DNA from: Octadecabacter sp. SW4
GTDB taxonomy: Bacteria > Pseudomonadota > Alphaproteobacteria > Rhodobacterales > Rhodobacteraceae
Length of the DNA: 64,000 bases
Direction of reading: 5' to 3'
NCBI RefSeq assembly: GCF_008065155.1
Contig: NZ_CP042819.1
Span: forward strand, 2,108,001-2,172,000
Shown here piece by piece: positions 18,501 through 26,801 of the stretch (position 1 is its first letter; every line of letters starts with the position of its first letter). The notes beneath the pieces were generated by a model. That model saw nothing but the letters and a program-made list of their open reading frames with translations. It was not told the origin of the DNA and did not search any database. The position numbers and the translations under genes are program-made.

Positions 18501-21500
18501 CAGATCATCCGGGCCAAGGTCCAGTGACCGACCAATCATCGCCGCCGACCGCACGAGCCTTTCAAGTGAAAAACAGACGCTTTTGGGGTCGCCGGTCGCC
18601 CCGGAGGTGCATAAGACCAGCGCAACATCATCCAGGTTTCGCACCGCTTTTCGGACAGTTTGTGCGGCTGTCGGCGGTTCAGGAAGCACCGCCTGCGGGG
18701 GCAGGTCCAATGCGATCACCACAAGGCCGGGCATCTGGCGGGCGATCACTCGGGCCATTTGCGCCGCCTCGGTTCCTGCGATCACGATCAGCGCGTTGGC
18801 ACGACAAGCCGCCAGTTGCGCGGCGACGAATTCGGCCGGTTGCGCCGACCCGATTGGCACGGCCACATAACGGGTCATTGCCGCAAGCAATGTTGCCGCA
18901 AAGGGCACGCCATTGCCCATCAGCAGCCCGACACGATCACCGCGCGACACGCCCCAGGGTGACAGATCAAACGCATCCAGATAGCGATGCAAGTCCGCGT
19001 AGGTCACCCCGTCCCGAGCCGCCCAGATACCTTGGGACGGTCGGGCCAATATATCGGCAAGTGCAATGCCGCCTGCGCCCGCCTTGCCCATCAATCCTGC
19101 GATATCACCCTGATCGGCTGTCGAACCAATGTCTGGTGCACCAACGCCGTCAGGGTCCTGCCACAAGCCCCTGACCCTGTCATTCGCCCATGCTGTGTAG
19201 AAATTGCGCGGCTGGAGCATATGCGGAAATGTGGTGATTTCCCCCAACAACGGCCCACGATCCTTGTCGGCATACCAGTCAAGGCGCACAAAGATACCCA
19301 TCTGCCCGGCAAGACGCGCCGCATGATCAAGGATCGCCGCCAGACACGCGGGTTTGCGCGCATCGACCATGGCCTGATCGGTGCAAACAAGTGCCTTGTG
19401 CGTGCGCCAACAGACTGTCGGATCCCACGCCGGTTGCGGCAACAGATTGAAATCGGCATCAACGAAAGCGACCCAGGTGTGACCGTCGTGGCGAAAGTGA
19501 AGCTGCACCCACAACAGTGTCTTGCCGATCATGAACACCTTGTAATCGGACGGGGCTTCAAACCCCCTTTCGTCAATCACAAGGTCTTCGATCAGGAAGG
19601 CCGAAAAGTTGAACGCGAACCGACGGCCTTCGTGCATGCAGTAGCCGCGTGCGGCCATTTGCGCCAGCTCTGCGGCGACCGCCGCAACATCAAACGCCAC
19701 GCCGTTGCGAGTCAGATCAATACCATCGCGCACAACCGTCACGCCAAAGGAATGCCCCGCTCCGACAGGCTTTATGACAAAGCTTTCAGGCAGTTGCGAC
19801 GCGATGTTCATCAACGCCTCCTGCAGGCCATCCTTGGGCAGAACTTGACGCAGCCTGGGCATCGGCGCACCAAGACCTTCAAGAAAGGCGCGCTCTTTCA
19901 GCTTATCAAGCTGCGTGAAGGGAAACGGATTTTCCGCCGTGCCAACAAAGCGATTGTCAGCGTCACGGCACAGGTCGAAACGGGCATCATGCTCGTACCA
20001 TCGCTGCTGACGCGCAACCAGTTTCTCGTAGATAAAGGGGGCAGCGGACCCTTTGGGCACAAGGGCGGCGGCGCGGCGCACCTGTGCGGCGGCAAATCTG
20101 GCGCGGTCGATCACCCGATCAACCTGATCAAGAATGGGCAACTGCGCCGCCTCGGCGGGTGGGTAACTCAGCAGGTCATGCAGAAGATCGACAAAACACT
20201 GCTGGGTGACACTCGCCAGCGCACGATCTTCGGCAAATGCGCGGATCTTCATGCCCTCTGCCTTGGCATCGTCCGACCGGGGTAGTGTTACGCGCAGCAG
20301 CAGACCCCAGCGGGTTTTCTGAACCCGCCGCACCGGATGTTCGCGAATATCGCAGGCGCCATCGTCGCGCGGATCATTGGCAGGCGCGCGGACGATATTG
20401 ATATGCGGCACCCGTTCGAGCAACGCCGGCCAATGCTGGCTTAGTGGGTCGCTTACGTCAGGTGCCAGCCAGCCGCCGCGCGCAAAATCGGACACGGCCC
20501 CATAGGTCTGCGCAAAGGAACGCCGCGTCCGTTTGCTAAAGGATTCAAGGGTTTCCGCCTTGCCGATGCGCAGGGCCACAGGCACCGATGTATCAAAACA
20601 CCCGATCAGGTTCTTCAGCGCAACGTGGCGCTCGCGGTTTGCAGCAACATGGCAGACCAGCACATCGGATGTGCCGTCCGTGGCACCTTCATCACCCGTC
20701 AGACGCGCCGCAAGCAGCGAAAAAACCCCATGCAACAGCAAAGGAAGGGTCGTGCCAAGACGGTGCGCAAGGCCTTCAAGCGCCTGACTTTCGGACGGGC
20801 GCAGGTTTGCAACCGCTGGGGTATCCGTCACGTCAAAATCCGCAGGCTTCATCAAGCGCGGCGTGGGACGGCCCGGCGGGCCTGCACGGGTTGCCAAGCG
20901 CGCGCCAAGGCTTTGGAAGCCTTGTATGGAGTGCGCACGCGCTGCAAGTTTGCGCTGCCAGTTGGCAAAGTCGACATAGCCAATCGCAGGGGGCTTGGCG
21001 CTATGGACCCCACCCAGTGCAATCATCTCTTTGATCTGGCGCGCAAGGCTTTGCATACTGATGCGATCACAAAAGGCATGGTGCATCGTGATACACAGCC
21101 AATGCCGCCCGTCCTCAGTTGCTGACGCCAGAACCAACGCGCGGGCCGAGGGCGCAAAGGCCGATACCGGCTGTCCTTCAAACGCTTCAACCAAGCGCAT
21201 CGCATCACGCGCGCTCCGGGGCGCATCGCAAGACTGACAGGGCAGTTGGACGTTCGGGATGCAGCGCTGCATGATCGTCTCATCGCCGTCTTGCGACCGG
21301 ACAAGAACCATCCGCATCGCATCATTGGCATCGCAAAGCGACTGCGCAATCGCGGGCAAATAGGCTGCGGAAATGACAGATGCGGGCATCGACAGACAAA
21401 GGCTGATGTTGGCCCAATCGCCCCACCCCTGCCGTTCAAGATTGGCCCAAAGCACCTGCGGCCCGGTCAGTGCCACAGGTTTGCCAGCAAGGTCGCGCGG

Positions 21501-21923
21501 CGTCGGAGTTGGCCCGGCATCCGCCTTTTCGCGCACCAAACCGGCAAGACTATCGACGCTTGCATCGCTCAGCAGGTCTTCATAATCCGCCTCATAGCCA
21601 TGCGCGTGCAGCGCCTCGAGCAGATCAACGGCTCCCAAGGAGTCAAGCCCCTGCGCGACAAGCGATTGCTGCGGATCAACAGACGCCTGCAGAATTTGCG
21701 CCGTTACCTCGACCAGCAGCCCATGAATGACCGCGCGTGACAAACCAGTGGTGCCCAAATGCCTTTCCCCGTTTCCCCAACCCAAAATTTCGCAAGTCTG
21801 CCCCGAAATACCATCGGCAGCGCGCATCGTAAAAATGCCATGCATTCCCGTGGAAAGAAACAATTTCCGTGCCGCGGCTTGCGTGATGTCAGATGGCCAT
21901 GACTGACAACGAACCCGCAGCAT
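15507..21923 (-). CDS. NRPS-like synthase: carrier–condensation–ATP-grasp–adenylation–carrier–FSH1 hydrolase–carrier–thioesterase
   Basis: This is a 2138-residue multidomain enzyme. Carrier 1 has Ser95 (GLDSL). A condensation domain spans about 150-590 with HHAFCD at 281-286, so the HHxxxD catalytic motif is intact. A TupA-like ATP-grasp domain spans about 640-915 (FVIKPVGAGHSFG, SDYKVFMIGKTLLWVQ, VRLDWYADKDRGPLLGEITT). An adenylation domain spans about 955-1465 (LCTSGATGDPKS, YGMTEA, YFRTGDL, Lys1451). Carrier 2 has Ser1538. An FSH1-like alpha/beta hydrolase spans about 1598-1805, with Cys1700 in GGICDGG where Ser is expected. Carrier 3 has Ser1861 (GGSS). A thioesterase spans about 1915-2135 (GFSAAG with Ser1993, His2117). 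All main catalytic residues are present, so it should be active. Substrate and product are unknown. An ATP-grasp inside an NRPS line is highly unusual. The ATG at 21923 has a weak ribosome site; ATG 21845 is an alternative. Confidence 0.85.
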   Translation of the reverse strand: MLRVRCQSWPSDITQAAARKLFLSTGMHGIFTMRAADGISGQTCEILGWGNGERHLGTTGLSRAVIHGLLVEVTAQILQASVDPQQSLVAQGLDSLGAVDLLEALHAHGYEADYEDLLSDASVDSLAGLVREKADAGPTPTPRDLAGKPVALTGPQVLWANLERQGWGDWANISLCLSMPASVISAAYLPAIAQSLCDANDAMRMVLVRSQDGDETIMQRCIPNVQLPCQSCDAPRSARDAMRLVEAFEGQPVSAFAPSARALVLASATEDGRHWLCITMHHAFCDRISMQSLARQIKEMIALGGVHSAKPPAIGYVDFANWQRKLAARAHSIQGFQSLGARLATRAGPPGRPTPRLMKPADFDVTDTPAVANLRPSESQALEGLAHRLGTTLPLLLHGVFSLLAARLTGDEGATDGTSDVLVCHVAANRERHVALKNLIGCFDTSVPVALRIGKAETLESFSKRTRRSFAQTYGAVSDFARGGWLAPDVSDPLSQHWPALLERVPHINIVRAPANDPRDDGACDIREHPVRRVQKTRWGLLLRVTLPRSDDAKAEGMKIRAFAEDRALASVTQQCFVDLLHDLLSYPPAEAAQLPILDQVDRVIDRARFAAAQVRRAAALVPKGSAAPFIYEKLVARQQRWYEHDARFDLCRDADNRFVGTAENPFPFTQLDKLKERAFLEGLGAPMPRLRQVLPKDGLQEALMNIASQLPESFVIKPVGAGHSFGVTVVRDGIDLTRNGVAFDVAAVAAELAQMAARGYCMHEGRRFAFNFSAFLIEDLVIDERGFEAPSDYKVFMIGKTLLWVQLHFRHDGHTWVAFVDADFNLLPQPAWDPTVCWRTHKALVCTDQAMVDARKPACLAAILDHAARLAGQMGIFVRLDWYADKDRGPLLGEITTFPHMLQPRNFYTAWANDRVRGLWQDPDGVGAPDIGSTADQGDIAGLMGKAGAGGIALADILARPSQGIWAARDGVTYADLHRYLDAFDLSPWGVSRGDRVGLLMGNGVPFAATLLAAMTRYVAVPIGSAQPAEFVAAQLAACRANALIVIAGTEAAQMARVIARQMPGLVVIALDLPPQAVLPEPPTAAQTVRKAVRNLDDVALVLCTSGATGDPKSVCFSLERLVRSAAMIGRSLDLGPDDLGVSMLPLHHVGGIACNLVAPMLAGGQTRFATGFDPKAFFAALAGPEGASWCYLVPAMWQTVLDYAKEHPELGATRPWPRLRAIRSAGADLPHALACALADLFGDRVRVLPTYGMTEAMPIAAPPLTYRLTHAGSVGRALPSLSIEIIDPTVGAGCAVVPDGTVGEVTVKGAAVFDGYDQGGPVPVEVLTPRGYFRTGDLGRLAADGSGWLSIHGRIKDAINRGGETIAPAQIEAVLRDYPGWQGGAKVDLMVFARAHADLGEDVALAVAPMATEIDLADLNDWARQHLPSSMLPQTLILVSEIARTEMGKPHRVRFAQQMNGLLPPGKLGVMQNYVLDGQGGAAQLRAQSKSPMRDIPQQTVADVTLDAVLAVARGFVQGEGHIGPDTRFDDLGVNSLAAVELSARLSARFRCDLPTWLISDHPTPRAVFEHLIDKVQGATPEQTAGENLAAPPRQTRPLRMLFLHGEGADGDLMDLSLQATSWKGQLATRIEFVYLDAPHICAPKPELHAKAVAAGIYSKDAYRSWGVYDADMLAQSLSAVTTALETLGPIDAIGGICDGGLVAALIASRRPELRLFLNIAPSPLHRVARQGIKTDWAIACQSIHLVSHDDPLHSFAELSNIFAHCEKATLLQHDHGHAVPMLKGALCDDICAAIDWVTGAPPQSFGKSHRSGHDRTPVTGDRRASAKHEATVEKAMAEVLGHADFRRDDDFFDIGGSSYRAVAFAAKLEQLFGVEFPLESLFLDGTSVRDLAHKIETFVKQEDEVVLVPLNRSLADSVYYALPTFSGGLTDYLPLAATCAGSAKLVGLRIKALQSTAWAKTITIDDLTDMAADMIIAREGRKAINLIGFSAAGMIAFETARKLREKGHEINSLILIDAGAHASRKRWPVPMHVFANRLRAFSRRLRGKEYWLQRYHYVGLHLKKQFADWRPAPIPVKRPILLVAAHGPLQAREIDRWRAAFDGTLQVVPISGKHTGLRSPDIAAEIAQAIFGSNG

Positions 21924-22078
21924 TCCGGGCCAAAGCCGATACCAATTCCCAACAACAAGATGTCAAATACGCAGTGAATTGAGACCCTTAGGCTTTTCGA
22001 CCAGTCACCGACGTTTCGCGCGAACCGAGTCTGGCAACCCCCGAACTTGACGTAAAGTAAGCTCGCAGAGTAGGTTTT
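21924..22078. promoter_or_regulatory. Divergent promoter region, NRPS-like synthase and desaturase
   Basis: These 155 bp must hold the promoters for both the synthase (leftward) and the desaturase (rightward). I see no convincing -35/-10 pair or operator palindrome. Shared control is inferred from the layout. Confidence 0.4.
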
Positions 22079-23128
22079 ATGTTAAGCATTGATCCATGGG
22101 AGTGTTGTATTTTGAGTTCCACCTCCGATATTTTTTCTGCCACACAAAGATTTGCAAGATCTGACGGCAGACGCGCCTGGGTCGAGCTTGCGGTGACTTT
22201 CGGGTTATATGTTTCTTCGGTCTTTGTCGGTTTGGCGACGCTTGGCATCTGGTGGATCACACTCCCCACAGTCCTGCTTGCATCTGCAATGGGGCTTCGG
22301 ATTTACATGATCCAGCATGATTGTTTGCATCGGTCGTTTTTCGCATCACGCGAAACGAACGATTTGATTGGCATGCTGCTATCGCCGATTGCGATGACGC
22401 CTTACAAGGCGACGCGCTATATTCACGGCCTTCACCATACCTACGTCAGTGATCTCGAACGCAGGGATTCATTTGAGATATTTACCATGACGCTTGCCGA
22501 GTGGCAGGCCGCACCCGGATGGAAGCGGCTCCATTACCGGATTTATCGCAGCCCCGTTGTCCTGATCTTGATTGGTCCCTTCGTCCTCTTTGGTGTGCTG
22601 AGACGGCTTCCACTTTACGGGTTCAAGACCGGCGTGGGCGACCTCGTCTTTCACAACGTTTTGCTTGCGGCCTATCTTGGCATTATTTGGTGGACGACCG
22701 GCTGGGCGGGCCTCGGATTTTGGGTCGCGTCAGTTTATTTCGCCTGTGCTTTTGGCGGTTTGATTCCGTATATCGTTCACAACTTTGAAAACGTGCGCTG
22801 GGGAAGGCGACCTGAGTTGACCTTTGCGTCGGCCGCACTTGACGGCAGCGCCGTGCTGGACTGGGGCCGCCTGTTCGATCTGGTGACACTGAATATTGGC
22901 TACCATGATCTGCACCACTTCAACGCCAAGATCCCCGGGTATTCTCTGCGAAATGCGCATGCCGCACTCGAGGCCGAGGGTCTGATTCAGTCAGAAAAGA
23001 TTAATTTCCTGGAGGGCTTGCGTTGCTTGCGCTGGAAACTTTTTGACGAAGAGATTGGCAGGATGATCCCCTTTCCGTCCCGGGCGATGCTGCGTGAACG
23101 ACAACGCACCTCGGCGACGGTCGGATGA
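22079..23128 (+). CDS. Membrane fatty acid desaturase
   Basis: The 349-residue protein has four or more membrane segments and the His boxes of membrane desaturases: HDCLHRSFF near residue 80, HGLHHTY near 122 and HDLHHFNAKIPGY near 282, plus the HNFENVRW segment typical of the DesK-linked acyl-lipid desaturase group. The eight His ligands of a di-iron centre can be found. It should introduce a double bond into a fatty acyl chain, lipid-bound or thioester-bound. It is divergent from the NRPS-like gene and overlaps the next gene by 4 bp (ATGA). A role in making or tailoring an acyl group for the synthase is possible but not shown. Confidence 0.85.
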   Translation: MLSIDPWECCILSSTSDIFSATQRFARSDGRRAWVELAVTFGLYVSSVFVGLATLGIWWITLPTVLLASAMGLRIYMIQHDCLHRSFFASRETNDLIGMLLSPIAMTPYKATRYIHGLHHTYVSDLERRDSFEIFTMTLAEWQAAPGWKRLHYRIYRSPVVLILIGPFVLFGVLRRLPLYGFKTGVGDLVFHNVLLAAYLGIIWWTTGWAGLGFWVASVYFACAFGGLIPYIVHNFENVRWGRRPELTFASAALDGSAVLDWGRLFDLVTLNIGYHDLHHFNAKIPGYSLRNAHAALEAEGLIQSEKINFLEGLRCLRWKLFDEEIGRMIPFPSRAMLRERQRTSATVG

Positions 23129-23850
23129 CACGTTGGGCCCTCCTTCTGCTGGCTGTATTGCTTTTGCCTGGCTGTACGGCAACCGAAACCGGGCCAGTAT
23201 ATCAGGTCGATTCAAAGCTTTACAGTTGGGTCACAGCGCCAGGTTCCGTCCATCCTGCGTCAGATCGCGCGCCGCTTGTGGAGGACCCGACCGTCACGTT
23301 TCGACTGGAAAACGGCGAACGCAACAGCGCTCTGGTGGCCACCGGCGAATGGGGCGGCAATGAATGGCGCACGGGGCAAACTTATCTGTTCGGTTTTGAC
23401 ATACGTGTCGCCCCCGGAGGGATCGGAAACGAGGCTGTGTCCCTCGCACGGCTGACGCGAGCGGGTGCATCGCCAACTGACATTATTTCAGCAGACCTAA
23501 GCGCGGCCCGGGGTGTGACGGTGATGGGCAGGACGTGTATTGGGCCAAATGAGCTGGGTAATTGGCACCGGGTTGAGTTTCGGGTCAAACTGACGGACCG
23601 CGACACTGGCTATCTTGAGGTTTTTTGCGACAGAGAGCCCATCTGGGCGAGAACCGGCATGCGAACCACCCTTCCACCAATCTGCCGCCTAAGCGAAGGA
23701 TGCGACGACGTTGTTGCTAGACCGGTGAGGTTCGAGGTGAAAATGGGACTTATGTCCGACACGGGAGTATCCCGCCCCATCGCGGTGCAAATGCAAAGGC
23801 TGCACTATCGGCGTATTTTTTATGTTCCGAACCGGGTCGGGCAGCTCTAA
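23125..23850 (+). CDS. Lipoprotein with heparin-lyase-I-like (concanavalin fold) domain
   Basis: The 241-residue protein has a lipoprotein signal peptide with lipobox LLPGC, giving Cys17 as the lipidated residue. The rest resembles the Polysacc_lyase/heparin lyase I fold: RLENGERNSALVATGEWGGN, FGFDIRVAP, and NWHRVEFRVKLTDRDTGYLEVFCD. The strands of a jelly roll are evident, but I cannot confirm catalytic residues, so sugar binding without lyase activity is possible. The start ATG overlaps the desaturase stop (ATGA), so the two are translationally coupled. Confidence 0.65.
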   Translation: MTRWALLLLAVLLLPGCTATETGPVYQVDSKLYSWVTAPGSVHPASDRAPLVEDPTVTFRLENGERNSALVATGEWGGNEWRTGQTYLFGFDIRVAPGGIGNEAVSLARLTRAGASPTDIISADLSAARGVTVMGRTCIGPNELGNWHRVEFRVKLTDRDTGYLEVFCDREPIWARTGMRTTLPPICRLSEGCDDVVARPVRFEVKMGLMSDTGVSRPIAVQMQRLHYRRIFYVPNRVGQL

Positions 23851-24160
23851 TCACCAAACGTCGCAGATGTACTGACCCGGCAATTGAATTGTCGCGGTCG
23901 CGAATCCCTGCGTTGGGTGGTGGTTTCAATGGGTCGACGCAACACTCAACTCTTTAAGAAAATGGATGTGCGTGTGAACCATCATCACACGAAAAGCGCG
24001 TCGGACCGTTTCGTTTGCGAGTCGGAGAAGGCCGTCGAGACTGGAATCAACTCAAGCTAGCGCAGGGGAAAAGCTCTCATGAGAGCCGATCAATATTTTA
24101 CCGTTTGATAAAATTTCGTTCTGTGCCAACATTGGCGTGAATCTGATGGACGGAGCAGAC
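23851..24160. promoter_or_regulatory. Upstream region of preTA with short palindromes
   Basis: No gene is seen here. The segment has a perfect 14-bp palindrome GCTCTCATGAGAGC at 24073-24086. It also has an AT-rich hairpin with ATTTTA/TAAAAT arms just after, and GCCAA-CA-TTGGC at 24125-24136. No copy of the RutR motif found at 27528 is evident. These may be regulator sites for preTA, but the match to any known operator is weak. Confidence 0.35.
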
Positions 24161-25495
24161 ATGAACAGTGCATTTACCCCCGGCGTAGTGCCTGAGCGTT
24201 TGAACGCAGAGGAATTGGCGCAGAACTTTGGTGACCTTCACGCGCCGCTAAGCGCGCACGAGGCCGCAGTAGCGGCGGATCGGTGCTACTTCTGCCATGA
24301 TGCGCCCTGCATCACGGCCTGCCCGACCGACATTGATATCCCGCTTTTCATTCGACAGATCAGCACCGGCACACCCGAAGCGGCCGCCAAGACGATATTC
24401 GAGATGAACATTCTGGGTGGCATGTGCGCGCGGGTCTGCCCCACCGAAGATCTATGCGAACAGGCATGTGTGCGCGAAATGGCCGAAGGCAAACCGGTCG
24501 AAATCGGGCGGCTTCAGCGGTTCGCGACCGATACACTGATGGCGAAAGACACCCACCCGTTTGAGCGGGCCAAAGCGACAGGCAAGCGTGTTGCCGTGGT
24601 CGGCGCGGGGCCTGCGGGGCTTTCGAATGCACATCGGCTGGCGATGCTTGGCCACGAGGTTGTGATCTATGACGCGCGGCCCAAGGCGGGCGGTCTGAAT
24701 GAATACGGGATCGCCGCGTATAAATCGACGGATGATTTCGCGGCCAAGGAGGTTGACTGGCTGATGTCCATCGGTGGCATCATGCTGGAAACGGGTCAGG
24801 CGCTTGGCGATGGATTGCGCCTTGATCGGCTGACGGGTGATTTTGATGCAGTGTTCCTTGCGGTTGGCTTGGGCGGCGTCAATGCCTTGGGGATCGCAGG
24901 GGACGACACGGAAGGCGTCGAAGATGCGGTTGATTTCATCGCGGACCTGCGTCAAGCCAGTGACCTGTCCAAGCTGCCAGTGGGGCGCAACGTGGTTGTC
25001 ATTGGCGGCGGGATGACTGCAGTTGATGCCGCCGTGCAGTCAAAGCTGTTGGGCGCGGATACAGTCACAATCGCCTATCGCCGCGGCCGCGATGCGATGA
25101 GCGCAAGCCGATACGAGCAAGACCTTGCGGCGTCGCACGGGGTGAAACTGCTGTTCAATGTGCAGCCCAAGGCGATTCACGGCAATGGCGCCGTGGCCGA
25201 GATTGAACTGGAATACACGGCCACCGACAACGGGAAGCTCAAAGGCACGGGCGAGGTGATCCGCCTGCCCGCCGATCAGGTTTACCGCGCAATTGGCCAG
25301 ACACTTGTCACCGACGCGGGCCTGCAACGTGACGGGCGCAAGATCGCCGTCACGGGTGCGGGCCGCACAAGCCGTGCGAAGGTCTGGGCCGGTGGCGATT
25401 GCGCCGCAGGTGGGGACGATCTGACAGTCACGGCGGTCGCCGAAGGCCGCGACGCCGCGATGGACATGCACGCAACCTTGATGGAGGGCGCTTAA
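24161..25495 (+). CDS. preT: NAD-dependent dihydropyrimidine dehydrogenase, flavin subunit PreT
   Basis: The 444-residue protein begins with the Cys-rich Fe-S region of GltB-small/PreT proteins (CYFCHDAPCITACPTDIDIP and CARVCPTEDLCEQACVR). It continues with two dinucleotide-binding folds (VAVVGAGPAGLSNAHRLAML near residue 145 and VVVIGGGMTAVDAAVQSK near 285). PreT passes electrons from NAD(P)H through FAD and Fe-S centres to PreA for reduction of uracil and thymine. The frame extends 24 bp upstream, but the ATG at 24161 has a GGAG ribosome site. preA starts one base after its stop. Confidence 0.93.
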   Translation: MNSAFTPGVVPERLNAEELAQNFGDLHAPLSAHEAAVAADRCYFCHDAPCITACPTDIDIPLFIRQISTGTPEAAAKTIFEMNILGGMCARVCPTEDLCEQACVREMAEGKPVEIGRLQRFATDTLMAKDTHPFERAKATGKRVAVVGAGPAGLSNAHRLAMLGHEVVIYDARPKAGGLNEYGIAAYKSTDDFAAKEVDWLMSIGGIMLETGQALGDGLRLDRLTGDFDAVFLAVGLGGVNALGIAGDDTEGVEDAVDFIADLRQASDLSKLPVGRNVVVIGGGMTAVDAAVQSKLLGADTVTIAYRRGRDAMSASRYEQDLAASHGVKLLFNVQPKAIHGNGAVAEIELEYTATDNGKLKGTGEVIRLPADQVYRAIGQTLVTDAGLQRDGRKIAVTGAGRTSRAKVWAGGDCAAGGDDLTVTAVAEGRDAAMDMHATLMEGA

Positions 25496-25496
25496 T

Positions 25497-26801
25497 ATGG
25501 CTGATCTGACAACTGATTTTCTGGGCATCAAAAGCCCCAATCCGTTCTGGCTGGCCTCGGCCCCGCCCACGGATAAAGAATACAACGTGCGCCGCGCATT
25601 CGAGGCGGGTTGGGGCGGTGTCGTCTGGAAAACGCTTGGCGAGGAGGGGCCACCGATCGTTAACGTCAACGGCCCGCGGTATGGTGTCATTTACGGGGCA
25701 GATCGCCGCGTTCTGGGGATCAACAACATCGAGCTGATCACCGACCGCTCGCTCGAGATCAACCTCGAAGAAATCACCCGCGTCAAGAAAGACTATCCTG
25801 ATCGCGCGATCGTCGTGTCGATCATGGTCCCCTGCGAGGAGGAATCGTGGAAAGCGATCCTGCCGCGCGTCGAAGCCACAGGCGCTGACGGGATCGAGCT
25901 GAATTTCGGCTGCCCGCACGGGATGTCGGAACGCGGTATGGGCGCCGCCGTCGGCCAGGTCCCGGAATACATCGAAATGGTGACGCGCTGGTGCAAGCAG
26001 TATTACTCGAAACCCGTCATCGTAAAGCTGACGCCCAACATTACCGACGTGCGCAAACCCGCCGAAGCCGCGCGGCGCGGCGGGGCGGATGCGGTCAGCC
26101 TGATCAACACAATCAATTCGATTACCTCTGTGAATCTTGATACGATGTCACCCGAGCCCAGCATCGACGGCAAGGGCACGCACGGCGGCTATTGCGGTCC
26201 TGCGGTCAAACCGATTGCCATGTCGATGGTCTCGGAAATAGCGCGCCACCCGGCAACGGCGGGCATGCCAATTTCCGGCATCGGCGGCATCACCACATGG
26301 CGCGATGCGGCGGAATATATCACCCTTGGCTGCGGCAACGTGCAGGTCTGCACGGCGGCGATGACATACGGTTTCAAGATCGTCCATGAGATGATTTCCG
26401 GCCTGTCACAATGGATGGACGAAAAGGGCCACACAAGCATCGCCGATTTCATGGGCGCGGCCGTGCCCAACACCACCGATTGGCAGTATCTGAACCTGAA
26501 CTATGTCGCCAAGGCCAAGATTGATCAGGACGCCTGCATCGCCTGTGGGCGCTGTTATGCGGCCTGCGAGGACACTTCGCATCAGGCGATCGCCATGTCC
26601 GAAGATCGCACTTTCACCGTGATCGACGAGGAATGCGTGGCCTGCAATCTATGCGTCGATGTCTGCCCGGTCGAAAACTGCATCACGATGGAACAAATGA
26701 CCCCCGGCACGATCGATCCGCGCACAGGCAAGGTCGTTGAAAAGGACTATGCAAACTGGACGACGCACCCGAACAATCCGTCGGTGACCGCAGCGGAATA
26801 G
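25497..26801 (+). CDS. preA: NAD-dependent dihydropyrimidine dehydrogenase, catalytic subunit PreA
   Basis: The 434-residue protein combines a dihydroorotate-dehydrogenase-type FMN barrel (about 1-340; NPFWLASAPPTDKEYNVRRA, ELNFGCPHGMSERGMGAAVG) with a C-terminal 2x[4Fe-4S] ferredoxin domain (CIACGRCYAACEDTSHQ, CVACNLCVDVCPVENC). It reduces uracil or thymine to the 5,6-dihydro form. It forms a transcription unit with preT one base upstream. Its stop abuts the convergent rutR gene. Confidence 0.95.
   Translation: MADLTTDFLGIKSPNPFWLASAPPTDKEYNVRRAFEAGWGGVVWKTLGEEGPPIVNVNGPRYGVIYGADRRVLGINNIELITDRSLEINLEEITRVKKDYPDRAIVVSIMVPCEEESWKAILPRVEATGADGIELNFGCPHGMSERGMGAAVGQVPEYIEMVTRWCKQYYSKPVIVKLTPNITDVRKPAEAARRGGADAVSLINTINSITSVNLDTMSPEPSIDGKGTHGGYCGPAVKPIAMSMVSEIARHPATAGMPISGIGGITTWRDAAEYITLGCGNVQVCTAAMTYGFKIVHEMISGLSQWMDEKGHTSIADFMGAAVPNTTDWQYLNLNYVAKAKIDQDACIACGRCYAACEDTSHQAIAMSEDRTFTVIDEECVACNLCVDVCPVENCITMEQMTPGTIDPRTGKVVEKDYANWTTHPNNPSVTAAE

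Noticed and set aside
18128..20285. Long plus-strand open frames (over 340 codons) opposite the NRPS-like gene
   Set aside because: They are antisense shadows in high-GC coding DNA. The minus-strand frame has continuous recognisable domains across the same bases.
24073..24136. Palindromes upstream of preT as additional RutR sites
   Set aside because: Their arms (GCTCTCAT, GCCAA) do not match TTGACCA/TGGTCAA. They may be other sites but not RutR operators.
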